64,000 bases of DNA from a virus: positions 62,001-126,000 of the IMG/VR virus record IMGVR_UViG_3300017917_003822. The stretch is one strand, 5' to 3'. The notes beneath the pieces are model-generated. The model was not told the DNA's origin. It saw only the letters and a list, made by a program, of their open reading frames with translations, and did not search any database. A program made the translations under genes and the position numbers. Positions 44,169 to 52,380 of this stretch are shown one piece after another; position 1 is the stretch's first letter; each line of letters opens with the position of its first letter.

Positions 44169-46343
44169 ATGCATTTCAATACTAAATACATTTTTCAGGG
44201 TGACGATAGAGGTGAAATCGCCAGCAAGATCAATTACAACTTTGATCAGATAATTTCATTTGCTGTTGGTCCTGATGGACATATTGGCCCAAGAGGAGCT
44301 ACTGGATTATATGGTCCTGCAGGATTTAAGGGATTAACAGGAGCTACTGGAGCGAGAGGAACGATGATATTTAAACAACCAACTCAACCTCTTCCTTCTG
44401 AAACACAGGAATATGACATTTGGGTGGATAATTCTTCAGGTGAGGGTGACGTGAATGTTTTAGGAGCTACCGGAACTTGGAATTATTCAGGTTATTCTTT
44501 TTTTAGTTCCTCGTATTTTTCAACCTATTCTTGGATACTTGGACCAGCTGGATCCACTGATAAATATGTTGTTGGTATTAAAGATATAGCAAATGCTCCT
44601 ATCACTAATCTGGTTATAAGCGACGGTAACCCAACATCATCAGTTTCAAATCCAAATAATTCTAAGGTTCTTGTTGCCACGCAAGATCAGACGTCAACAC
44701 CAATATTTACTCTATCTAAAACTGGAGCTATTTCTTCTGGAGTACCTTCTTTTTATTGGGAGTCTACTGGATCCAATCGTAATCTTGTTTATAGGTCAAC
44801 GGGTGATCTTGAGATAATATCTCAGTTGAGGATGTCTATAGATTCAGGCCTGGCAAGAACTCTTTTATTTGGTAATAATGTTAATATAACAGCCTCGAGT
44901 TTTACTGTGGGTGGATCTGGTGATTTCCAACTAGCAGCAAACACAACTGTTGGTAGTGGTGGTATATTTAATGTACAGTCTCAAAATTTACTGATCGCCT
45001 CCTCATATTTCACTAGTGCTGATCCTTTGACTATATACGCAGCATCAGGAAATTATGTTCTCAATGATGTCCCAGTTTCTGCTGGATTAAACTCCGGTAT
45101 AACAATATCAACAACATCCACGGCAAATGATAGTTTTTCGATAAATGATCTAACTGGAAATCCGATTTTATCGGGTAAACCATTTGGATCGGTTGATAGC
45201 GGGAAACACTCACAAACAATATTTGGCTCAACCGGTGGATTTACCGGAGGTACCGCCGGTCCATTTTCATACCATGTAAGAAGGGCTTCTCAAGTTACTA
45301 AAAGCACGGTTACAGTTCTATCAGCTGCTCGATATCTTTCAACCACAGCAGGGACAGATACCCTAAATAACGTTTTCGATCTAACAGATCTGTCTCTTTG
45401 GAATTCAAATGTTATAGTCGTTACACCTACATTGTATACGAATAGCGGACAAGCTGGGGTTTATTTGAGAATACCAGCATCATATTTGAATTCATTAGAG
45501 CCAGTTTATAATACGGGTCGAACCAATATTTATAGAATTCTTTTAAACTCACTAGATTCTAGTTTATCTGCTAGGTTTATTAATGGTTTTGTTTTCAGTT
45601 ACACCAATTACGGTTCAGGAGGACTAACTTCAACGTCGATTTTAAATTACTTTAATTTACCAACTCCGATTTCTATTAATAGTTATTGCCAGTATATCGA
45701 TCTCCATTGGCTAGGAATATCAAACTCTTCCAATCTTAATCCGAGACTTTTCTATAAAGCATGTAACGGTGTCGGTGGATATTTAGAATTAACCAACTTA
45801 AATAGTATAGGATCGGAACAACCTATTACATCCGGGTCATCTCCAACCTCTGGTACAGGAAGCCCGAGTTTTGACGACGGTAGCTTCATTTCAAGTGGTG
45901 GTGGATCGTTTTTCAATCCATTCTGTCCAACTCCAGATATGTTAATTTATTTAGGTGATGGTAATTGGATTGCTGCTGGGGAGCTTAATATCGGAGATAT
46001 AGTATATACGCTTCATGAGCAAACTAACCAGTGGGATTATTATAAAGTTTCTTCAGTTGACAGAGCCACTCAGCCTGTTATCTCTGCAATTATTGGGGGC
46101 AAAGAAATTAAGGTATCAGAGCACCATAGATTCCTCACTGTTGATAATGAGTATGTTTCCATTAACGACCTTCAGATTGGTTCCGAACTTAGAACGATCG
46201 ACGGTTCAGTTAAATTAGAATCTAAAACAAATATAGGAGAGACTGAAGTTGTTAAAATAGAAATTGAAAATGCACATACGTATGTTCTGGAGGGTGTAAT
46301 CTCACACAACGTAAAAATAAGTCAGTTTATAGCAGCACCATAA
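44169..46343 (+). CDS. Fibre paralogue 3 with C-terminal Hint domain
   Basis: A 724-residue third paralogue. The N-terminal module is GDDRGEIASKINYNFDQI (11-28); eleven G-x-y triplets at 34-66 lead to a strand domain (EYDIWVDNSSG) and a Ser/Gly-rich distal part up to residue 585. It then carries what paralogues 1 and 2 lack: a 139-residue Hint domain from Cys-586 (CPTPDMLIYLGDG). The catalytic block is VSEHHRFLT and the terminal motif ENAHTYVLEGVISHN ends at Asn-714; ten further residues (VKISQFIAAP) follow. A very similar domain ends the 910-residue protein at 47473. Self-cleavage is expected from family knowledge; protein splicing is not, because the residue after Asn is Val. Confidence 0.65.
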   Translation: MHFNTKYIFQGDDRGEIASKINYNFDQIISFAVGPDGHIGPRGATGLYGPAGFKGLTGATGARGTMIFKQPTQPLPSETQEYDIWVDNSSGEGDVNVLGATGTWNYSGYSFFSSSYFSTYSWILGPAGSTDKYVVGIKDIANAPITNLVISDGNPTSSVSNPNNSKVLVATQDQTSTPIFTLSKTGAISSGVPSFYWESTGSNRNLVYRSTGDLEIISQLRMSIDSGLARTLLFGNNVNITASSFTVGGSGDFQLAANTTVGSGGIFNVQSQNLLIASSYFTSADPLTIYAASGNYVLNDVPVSAGLNSGITISTTSTANDSFSINDLTGNPILSGKPFGSVDSGKHSQTIFGSTGGFTGGTAGPFSYHVRRASQVTKSTVTVLSAARYLSTTAGTDTLNNVFDLTDLSLWNSNVIVVTPTLYTNSGQAGVYLRIPASYLNSLEPVYNTGRTNIYRILLNSLDSSLSARFINGFVFSYTNYGSGGLTSTSILNYFNLPTPISINSYCQYIDLHWLGISNSSNLNPRLFYKACNGVGGYLELTNLNSIGSEQPITSGSSPTSGTGSPSFDDGSFISSGGGSFFNPFCPTPDMLIYLGDGNWIAAGELNIGDIVYTLHEQTNQWDYYKVSSVDRATQPVISAIIGGKEIKVSEHHRFLTVDNEYVSINDLQIGSELRTIDGSVKLESKTNIGETEVVKIEIENAHTYVLEGVISHNVKISQFIAAP
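45924..46340 (+). other. Hint (hedgehog/intein) autoprocessing domain, copy 1
   Basis: Residues 586-724 of the third fibre paralogue. Block A: Cys-586 with PTPDM and G-D-x-x-I-x-A-G-E-L. Block B-like: VSEHHRF, with His pair for activating the N-terminal acyl shift. Block F/G-like: AHTYVLEG and the terminal SHN. All parts of a working Hint fold appear present. The following Val is not Cys, Ser or Thr. Confidence 0.75.
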
Positions 46344-46364
46344 AAAATTAAAATATATATAACT

Positions 46365-46628
46365 ATGATAAATCTAACAAAAAAAGAACAGGAAAGCATG
46401 CTTAATCTATCTAAGGAATTTGTAAGCATACATCAAGAGATTCTCCAGGTTGAGAAAACTATTAAGGAGATGGAAGACAGATCATGTGAATTGATATCCC
46501 AACTCGAGAGATGCAGAGAAAACGAGAGTGATTTTATCTGCAAATTAGAAAAAAAATACGGAATCGGATCTCTAGATCCTATCAATCTCGTATGGAAAAA
46601 AGAAACAGTAAATAATGAAGTACATTAA
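46365..46628 (+). CDS. Small coiled-coil protein
   Basis: An 87-residue protein made almost wholly of charged helix: SMLNLSKEFVSIHQEILQVE, then KTIKEMEDRSCELISQLERC, a strong heptad pattern with two Cys. The end (SLDPINLVWKKE) is a short strand. It overlaps the membrane-anchored gene by 14 bases, and the two lie between the Hint-bearing genes. An AT-rich ATATATATAA lies only 3 bases before the ATG, too near for a promoter unless the mRNA is leaderless. The function is unknown; a partner of the downstream membrane protein is likely. Confidence 0.5.
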   Translation: MINLTKKEQESMLNLSKEFVSIHQEILQVEKTIKEMEDRSCELISQLERCRENESDFICKLEKKYGIGSLDPINLVWKKETVNNEVH

Positions 46629-47463
46629 CAAAGAAAATTTAGGTAAGATATCGGGTTTATTAGGAAATAGATTTTTTCTAATTGCAGTAATTGTTGTTTT
46701 AATAATGCTCTCGTTAAAACAGTGTGGTGATGTCGATCATGCTAAAGCTGAAGCATTAAGAGAACATAATAACTATTTGGCATCTCTTGATTCGGTTAGA
46801 GTTATAAAGAATGAGCTTGGAGAGCTTATCGTGGAAAAATCGGCATATCAACTTAAGGTTTCTGAATTAAGCAATGAACAAAAAGATCTGATAAAAAGAC
46901 TCGACTTAAACACGAACGGGAGAGGAACAACACCAAAGACCGTTATCCAGACAGTTTCAGAATATAATGAAACTATAACAAACATAAAATCGGAGGTTGT
47001 TAAGGACCCAAATGGTTCTGAAGCAATAACATTCAATCATGAACCAACTTTACCAGGAAAAAATAAATTAAAAATATCAGGAAAGGTACCATACGATCTT
47101 AATTTACTGAGGGATCCTGCAGATTCTACTAAATATATAGCTTCAGTTAATCCACTAGGTACAACTTTAACCATAGAGCAGAATATTGATATCGTTACTG
47201 GTCTTTATCAAGATCCCAAATCTAAAAGAATAATGACTAGGGTAAGTACAACCTATCCAAATTTAACTTTTAGCGAAGTTAATTCTTTTGATATTACTGA
47301 TAATCCGGAAGCTAGAAAAGCTTTAAAAGCAGCTAGAAAGGAATTTGGTCTTGGAGTAAGCGTAGGTTATGGTTTAATAGGAAACTCAAATAGCATGAGC
47401 ACCGGTGTTTTTGTTGGACTTGGTCTCCACTATACACCAAAATTTTTACAATTCGGAAAATAA
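46615..47463 (+). CDS. Membrane-anchored coiled-coil protein
   Basis: A 282-residue protein. Residues 20-34 (FFLIAVIVVLIMLSL) form one membrane segment preceded by positive residues, so the N-terminus should be inside and the rest in the periplasm. KQCGD directly after it lacks a proper lipobox. Residues 42-100 are coiled coil (LREHNNYLASLDSVRVIKNE; EKSAYQLKVSELSNEQKDLI). Residues 120-230 are a beta domain, and the C-terminal 45 residues (FGLGVSVGYGLIG; GVFVGLGLHYTPKFL) are alternating amphipathic strands like outer-membrane hairpins. An inner-membrane anchor, coil and outer-membrane-type end would suit a spanin-like lysis protein or an envelope-spanning factor. That is inference. Confidence 0.45.
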   Translation: MKYINKENLGKISGLLGNRFFLIAVIVVLIMLSLKQCGDVDHAKAEALREHNNYLASLDSVRVIKNELGELIVEKSAYQLKVSELSNEQKDLIKRLDLNTNGRGTTPKTVIQTVSEYNETITNIKSEVVKDPNGSEAITFNHEPTLPGKNKLKISGKVPYDLNLLRDPADSTKYIASVNPLGTTLTIEQNIDIVTGLYQDPKSKRIMTRVSTTYPNLTFSEVNSFDITDNPEARKALKAARKEFGLGVSVGYGLIGNSNSMSTGVFVGLGLHYTPKFLQFGK

Positions 47464-47472
47464 AATATAAAA

Positions 47473-50205
47473 ATGGCATTTACTACTACATCCAAATTTG
47501 TACAGATTACTCCATACCTTTTGATGGAGTATATGTATGCTGATGAACCAACACCGGAAACACACTTTGTTAATAGTGGAGGGGTTACCGTGGGGTATAA
47601 TAAATTGATAAATGGATATAGAAGTAATACAGTCCAAATTTTCAATAGAAATTCCGATTATCCCACTACACATAATACAACCGAGAATAACGTGGTTAGA
47701 ATAGGTGAGTCATCTTTTGTGACACTTGATTCCAATCTGATAGTTCCATTTAATGATTACTCTGATGAGCTAACTGATACTATAAACTTACCAATAGTTT
47801 TTCCGTCTAATTTGCTGGTTGTTTATGATACTGTTAGATATCACATAAGAGCTGGATATAATCTAAACAATCTTGATGGCTTGATTTTAACTGTCGAGTA
47901 TCAAGATCAAAATTTAGAATACGTTACAGCTTCTCAAATTCTATTAAAGAAAGGAACTGAGCAAGAGTACAATTTAAATCCAAATCCAGTTACGATCGGA
48001 GCAAATATCTATGATAAGTACTTTGAGATAAAGCTTCCTAACTTGAAGGATATGAACGATAAGTATTTAGCTGCTTCGTCCGCTTTTAAACCAGAAACAC
48101 TTGCTTCGTTAATTAGTTCGAGTGGAAATGGATTTATTTACGGATCCCCACTAAGAGTAACTGCTTGGCAGGTTCAAAATACTGTAGATTTTAACGGCTA
48201 CGAGAGATATAATTGTGCCGAAATAGCTACACTTTCTCTAGAGCAGGAGGATCCTTTTTCTAATATAGGTGCTACCATCAAGGAATCCGACAGGGGTCAA
48301 TTTTTTGAATATTATGCAACTGATAACGAGGGATTTATAGAGGATTTTATACTTTTTCAAAATTCGATAGGAAATGGGTATTATATAAGTCACCAGATAG
48401 AAGTACTAGAACAAATAGGGGCAGCTCTTATACAAACCTCAGGTTTCCAGTCTATACAAACGACTGCATACGATCTTCCTAATTACTATAGACCTATTGT
48501 TAGAAACGCAGCTGTTGCTGCTAGTTTTACCCTTAGATACACGATGTCTCTGATTAATAGCGTTAATCAAAGTCGAATAATTAGAATATCTACATACAGC
48601 TCGGTTAACCCTAGTCAGTGGGGAACTAATATAACTCCGATACAGCTAAGTACATTCCCGCAAGTTCAGAAGATCTATAACAGAGTTTATTCACAACCTG
48701 GTATTACTGTTGGCGGCGGAACAACAGTAGCACCTAAGGAAATTGTTAAATACACGAACGTTTTTATTAATCAAAATTATGTTACGTCCACAGTAAATAA
48801 TTTGACATTTACTGATAATAGTCTGAATATAAATTCAGGAGCTGAACAAACAACGGCTTTTGGAACCGGAAAAATGAACATCACAATTTCACCATTCGAC
48901 AATTACTACAAGTTTAAATTTATTAAAAGTGGTCCTTCAGCAGATCCAGTTCCGATTGATTTAAGTGCTTCTGGTAATTTTAATATCTCCTTTGTTGATA
49001 ATGTTGGTAACAAAATACAGGTTCCCGCACTGGAGGATAGAAATCTAGCAAATCCATCAACTGGAGAATTAGCTTTTAAACTTGATGAATCCATTTCAAC
49101 CAAGGTTCTTCAGCTAAGCGACAGAAGATTTTTTATTACAAACGGAACATCCATAAATAATGCTCAATCCGGAGTTGCTGCAAAAGAGGTGGTTTCAGTT
49201 GATGCAGGTGTTACTGATAATGTGGTTGAAAAGAGAATTGAATCTGTCATCGCAAATAGAAGAAATGAAGCTATGGCTATCAGCGGAGCCAATAACTATA
49301 TAAATATTCCAGCATCCAATATACTTACACCAGTAAATAATGCTAATTCTGTCATGTATTGGGGGTATTGGAAAAAACCAGGAGAGGATGATATTATTGT
49401 TGGTGCTACAGCAGCAGCTCCAGTTATAACTCCGACTAGTGGTGTTGGTGTTGTTGGAGCTGTAGAGGAACCTGCTCCTGTTCCTATAATTAAAAATGTA
49501 AAACCGAGAACTTCGGGTTCTGGTAAATTCTTGATTGGTTCCGCAACTGCGAACACCACTGAGACATTAACTGGAAGTGCATTGATATCAGCTCTAAGTG
49601 CTGAAATTGCTGGATATAAAGCTACTGGATGGCAGGATCAGACCATTATAAATTACTTCATGGTTCCTGGTAAAGCTGGATATATTAAATATCCTGGACT
49701 AACCAAACAACAGTTTATCCAGGCAGCTACTGGTATATTAGCACCGGCGACTCTAACTAGATTTGGTAGAACAAATAATGGCGGTGGCGGATGTCCAACT
49801 CCAGATATGAGGATCTTAACATCAGATGGTGATTATATTAAGGCTGGTGATATTAAAGTAGGAACTAGTGTTCATACGGTCCATGAAAAAACTGGAGAAT
49901 TTGGTGACTATAGAGTTTCTTATGTGGGTAGAATGATCCAGCCTATATTAAGAGTCAGCATAGATGGAAAATCTATAACAGTTTCAGATTCCCATAAATT
50001 TTTAACTGAGAATGGTGAATATGTTACAATCTCTAACATAACTGAGGGCACTTTAATTAAAACCATTAACGGATTAGCAAAACTTGAAAGTAAGCAGAGA
50101 ATAGGTGAGGGAGAGGTTATTAAAATAGAGGTTGAAAATGCACACACTTACGTTCTGGAGGGAGTTATCTCACATAACATTAAAGCTGCTTCCTTAGTAG
50201 AATAA
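47473..50205 (+). CDS. Virion protein with C-terminal Hint domain
   Basis: A 910-residue protein. Residues about 1-560 are beta-type structure with an N-terminal segment FVQITPYLLMEYMYADEP. Residues 560-770 include Ala/Pro-rich linkers and a helical piece (TGSALISALSAEIAGYKATG). A 137-residue Hint domain begins at Cys-774 after GGGG and shares most positions with that of the fibre paralogue at 44169 (both begin CPTPDM, both end ENAHTYVLEGVISHN). Asn-902 is followed by IKAASLVE. The protein has no collagen stalk and no common N-terminal module, so only the Hint part is shared, indicating domain transfer between two structural genes. Cleavage would free a mature protein of about 773 residues. 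It is probably a tail or fibre component. Confidence 0.6.
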   Translation: MAFTTTSKFVQITPYLLMEYMYADEPTPETHFVNSGGVTVGYNKLINGYRSNTVQIFNRNSDYPTTHNTTENNVVRIGESSFVTLDSNLIVPFNDYSDELTDTINLPIVFPSNLLVVYDTVRYHIRAGYNLNNLDGLILTVEYQDQNLEYVTASQILLKKGTEQEYNLNPNPVTIGANIYDKYFEIKLPNLKDMNDKYLAASSAFKPETLASLISSSGNGFIYGSPLRVTAWQVQNTVDFNGYERYNCAEIATLSLEQEDPFSNIGATIKESDRGQFFEYYATDNEGFIEDFILFQNSIGNGYYISHQIEVLEQIGAALIQTSGFQSIQTTAYDLPNYYRPIVRNAAVAASFTLRYTMSLINSVNQSRIIRISTYSSVNPSQWGTNITPIQLSTFPQVQKIYNRVYSQPGITVGGGTTVAPKEIVKYTNVFINQNYVTSTVNNLTFTDNSLNINSGAEQTTAFGTGKMNITISPFDNYYKFKFIKSGPSADPVPIDLSASGNFNISFVDNVGNKIQVPALEDRNLANPSTGELAFKLDESISTKVLQLSDRRFFITNGTSINNAQSGVAAKEVVSVDAGVTDNVVEKRIESVIANRRNEAMAISGANNYINIPASNILTPVNNANSVMYWGYWKKPGEDDIIVGATAAAPVITPTSGVGVVGAVEEPAPVPIIKNVKPRTSGSGKFLIGSATANTTETLTGSALISALSAEIAGYKATGWQDQTIINYFMVPGKAGYIKYPGLTKQQFIQAATGILAPATLTRFGRTNNGGGGCPTPDMRILTSDGDYIKAGDIKVGTSVHTVHEKTGEFGDYRVSYVGRMIQPILRVSIDGKSITVSDSHKFLTENGEYVTISNITEGTLIKTINGLAKLESKQRIGEGEVIKIEVENAHTYVLEGVISHNIKAASLVE
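49792..50202 (+). other. Hint (hedgehog/intein) autoprocessing domain, copy 2
   Basis: Residues 774-910. Cys-774 follows a flexible GGGG hinge, well placed for cleavage. The block-B-like motif is VSDSHKFLT, with the T/S-x-x-H form, and the terminal motif is ISHN at 899-902. The following Ile excludes standard splicing. Confidence 0.75.
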
Positions 50206-50219
50206 AAAAATAATTTTAG

Positions 50220-50768
50220 ATGATACTCAATCCTAAATCAAGTAGTTTTTATTTCGTTTTTCCGAAGGGATTTTTCCCTGAGATTGTTGTTGATAAATAT
50301 TTGCCATATTTAAAAAAGCAGCCAATACCTTTTGACAACGTTGCAAATTATATGAATAGCACCATCAGATCTATTGGATTCCCATCCATGACCATAGATT
50401 CAGTTGAGCAAATAAGACCATTAGGAAAAAGAATAAATTATAAAAGTGGTACACCAATTCAGGATCTTTTTAGTAAAGATTTTGCGATCCAATTTAAGTT
50501 GGTTGATGGCTTTATTAATTACTTCATAATGTTGGATACGATTATACATTTCATGGACTTTCAGAATCCCGGTCTTTTCCTTCAGAACTTACCACTTAGA
50601 ATTATGGATAATGAAGGTAACATAATAACCTCAGTTACTTTTAAGGAGGTTACTTTAACCTCTTTTTCTGAACTTGAGTTAGCTTATACTTCCAATTCGC
50701 CTCAACCGGCATCATTTACTGTAGGGTTTAAATGTAACTACCTAGATATAGTTTTGGAAGCTAAATAA
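50220..50768 (+). CDS. Putative tail-tube-fold protein
   Basis: A 182-residue protein. Features are FPSMTIDSVEQIRPLGKRINYKSG, a middle helix (GFINYFIMLDTIIHFMDF) and a strand pair ending the protein (ASFTVGFKCNYLDIVLE). The layout of N-terminal loop, long helix between strands, and final V-x-F-x-x-N-Y strand is the tail-tube fold shared by gp19- and gp54-type proteins. Length is close to T4 gp19 (163). It follows the Hint gene by 14 bases. If correct, it would be an accessory tube protein rather than the major tube, since it lies apart from sheath genes. The assignment is by fold pattern only. Confidence 0.35.
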   Translation: MILNPKSSSFYFVFPKGFFPEIVVDKYLPYLKKQPIPFDNVANYMNSTIRSIGFPSMTIDSVEQIRPLGKRINYKSGTPIQDLFSKDFAIQFKLVDGFINYFIMLDTIIHFMDFQNPGLFLQNLPLRIMDNEGNIITSVTFKEVTLTSFSELELAYTSNSPQPASFTVGFKCNYLDIVLEAK

Positions 50769-50777
50769 GATATATAA
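50769..50777 (+). promoter_or_regulatory. Candidate late promoter, GATATATAA
   Basis: GATATATAA starts just behind the stop codon of the tube-fold gene and ends 18 bases before the next ATG. It would serve the small 76-residue gene and perhaps the resolvase and gmhA genes. Confidence 0.45.
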
Positions 50778-50795
50778 TCTAAATAAAATAGTAAC

Positions 50796-51026
50796 ATGAA
50801 AAAATTTACAGACCTAAAACAATTAAATGAAATGAAATACGGTCAGCCACTTTATAGTGAAAAAGACCACATGAAAAACCTTTTGATCGCTGCATCAGGT
50901 AATGATCAGAGAGTTTTAAATGACATCGTGAATTGTTTAACCGATGCACAGATGAAGCAGTGCTATGATAAGCTTTCTAAAGCTTATGGTTACACTGGTA
51001 GTGTGGGCCAAAAAGTATCAGCATAA
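50796..51026 (+). CDS. Small protein with F..L..LNE N-terminal tag
   Basis: A 76-residue helical protein. It starts MKKFTDLKQLNEMKYGQ, which resembles the N-terminal tags at 56764, 57291 and 60315 (aromatic, two or more polar, hydrophobic, polar, N-E). The rest (NLLIAASGNDQRVLNDIVNC; DAQMKQCYDKLSKAYGYTG) forms about three helices. No family is recognised. The tag resembles capsid-targeting sequences of T4 internal proteins, so this may be a small virion cargo protein. A regulatory DNA-metabolism protein is equally possible because the resolvase gene follows after 30 bases. Confidence 0.5.
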   Translation: MKKFTDLKQLNEMKYGQPLYSEKDHMKNLLIAASGNDQRVLNDIVNCLTDAQMKQCYDKLSKAYGYTGSVGQKVSA

Positions 51027-51056
51027 ATAAAGTCTAACCATTTAATCTAATTTTTA

Positions 51057-51764
51057 ATGAATTTAGTCGGCATAGACTTTTCTATAAACTCACCAGCATT
51101 TTGTTGTTTAAAGGATGGTAAATACACTTGGGGCTCTGTGACAAGATCTGATAGATCTTCGGAATCACTTTTGAAAAATTCAAAAAAACCATACTTTATA
51201 TTGGAACAAGATGACAATTTTGTTCTAAAGTTCGTAGATAAAAAAGATTTACCCGATGACTATTCGGGAAGGGAGAGAGCTAAAATTGGTTACTTCCTTG
51301 AAATAGTTAATGCTCTTTGGGATTCTATAATTGAAGTGATGGGGCACGATCCGTTCCATGTTGCCATGGAGGGTTTAAGCTTCTCGTCAAATGGAAATGC
51401 ACTTATTGATATTTCGATGGCAACTGGACTACTTAGGGAAAGAATAATTTCCGAGGTGGGTTCAGATTCTTTTCATGTATTTTCTCCAACCACCATTAAA
51501 AAATATGCGGTAAAGGGAAATGCAAAAAAGGATGAATTGTATCATGCTCTTTATAATTTTAAAGAAGATGAAACAAATTTGGAACATTTTGGTAAAATAT
51601 TAGAAACAAACAAAGAGGAGTGGATTACCCCAAGTAAGGTGGTAAATAAACCGATCGATGATATTGTGGACGCAACTTGGATTAATTTATATTTAAAGAA
51701 AGAATTAGGAGAATTTTATGGAATTAAAGGAAATCTTGAAGGAACATCTAAATCAGGCCTCTGA
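51057..51764 (+). CDS. RuvC-like Holliday junction resolvase
   Basis: A 235-residue protein with the RNase-H-like resolvase pattern. LVGIDFSINSPAF at 3-15 places Asp-7 in the first strand. HVAMEGLSFSSNG at 101-113 places Glu-105 in the fourth-strand position. A Lys/Asp-rich helix (GNAKKDEL) follows the VFSPTTIKKYAV strand-helix, and KPIDDIVDATWINLYL at 199-214 gives the closing D-x-x-D helix. These acidic residues hold two metal ions for cutting branched DNA. In a T4-like phage the enzyme would resolve recombination branches before packaging, the job of gp49 (a different fold) in T4. The coding end overlaps gmhA by 47 bases. Confidence 0.65.
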   Translation: MNLVGIDFSINSPAFCCLKDGKYTWGSVTRSDRSSESLLKNSKKPYFILEQDDNFVLKFVDKKDLPDDYSGRERAKIGYFLEIVNALWDSIIEVMGHDPFHVAMEGLSFSSNGNALIDISMATGLLRERIISEVGSDSFHVFSPTTIKKYAVKGNAKKDELYHALYNFKEDETNLEHFGKILETNKEEWITPSKVVNKPIDDIVDATWINLYLKKELGEFYGIKGNLEGTSKSGL

Positions 51765-52320
51765 CATTTTAAATGACTTCATTAACAACGACGAGTATCT
51801 AAGCTCGGTAGAGGAGGCTGCTCAGACTATAATCACAGCACTACAAAACGGTAATAAAATAATATCAGCAGGTAATGGCGGATCTATGTGTGACGCTATG
51901 CACTTTGCGGAAGAACTATCTGGCAGATGGAGGGAAGACAGAAAACCTCTGGCTGCCATTTCTGTATCAGATCCCTCCCATATAACTTGCGTTGGTAACG
52001 ATTACGGATTTGACCAGATTTTTTCCAGATATCTAGATGCTGTTGGGAACGAAGGTGATGTATTTTTTGGTATAACGACCTCAGGTAATTCTAATAATAT
52101 CACCCGAGCGCTGGTTACTGCCAAGCGTAAAGGTATGAGAACTGTCATACTCACATCAGACAGGCCTGAGAGCGACGTACGATTAAAATTTAATCATCTT
52201 ATTGATAATACCATACTAACACCAAGAAACAAATATGCGGACCGTACGCAAGAACTACATATCAAAATAATACATTCCCTGATTGATATGATAGAGCGAA
52301 AATTGGGATTGAAAAATTAA
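51718..52320 (+). CDS. gmhA: Sedoheptulose 7-phosphate isomerase (GmhA)
   Basis: A 200-residue SIS-fold enzyme, near the length of cellular GmhA (about 192). It converts sedoheptulose 7-phosphate to D-glycero-D-manno-heptose 7-phosphate, the first step of ADP-heptose synthesis. The match is strong: SAGNGGSMCDAMHFAEELSG at 50-69 (phosphate loop and Glu-65), VGNDYGFDQIFSRY at 92-105, GITTSGNSNNI at 118-128 (second phosphate site), and ADRTQELHIKIIHSLI with the Gln and His residues used in catalysis. The start at 51718 is needed because the N-terminal helices align with cellular enzymes and no later Met is suitable; it overlaps the resolvase gene by 47 bases. No other heptose-pathway gene is in the window. 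It may feed a phage or host glycan, or a modified nucleotide. Confidence 0.85.
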   Translation: MELKEILKEHLNQASDILNDFINNDEYLSSVEEAAQTIITALQNGNKIISAGNGGSMCDAMHFAEELSGRWREDRKPLAAISVSDPSHITCVGNDYGFDQIFSRYLDAVGNEGDVFFGITTSGNSNNITRALVTAKRKGMRTVILTSDRPESDVRLKFNHLIDNTILTPRNKYADRTQELHIKIIHSLIDMIERKLGLKN

Positions 52321-52380
52321 AGTTAAAAAAGAAACAAAAAGAAAACAAAAAGTAAAAATTAAAATTAAAAAAACAAAAAC

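Noticed and set aside
46353-46362. ATATATATAA before the small coiled-coil gene as a promoter
   Set aside because: It lies 2-3 bases from the start codon, and the leading G of the other motif copies is absent.
45924-50202. Inteins splicing inside host proteins
   Set aside because: Both Hint domains lie at the C-terminus with only 8-10 residues after Asn, the +1 residue is Val or Ile, and no downstream extein or homing endonuclease exists.
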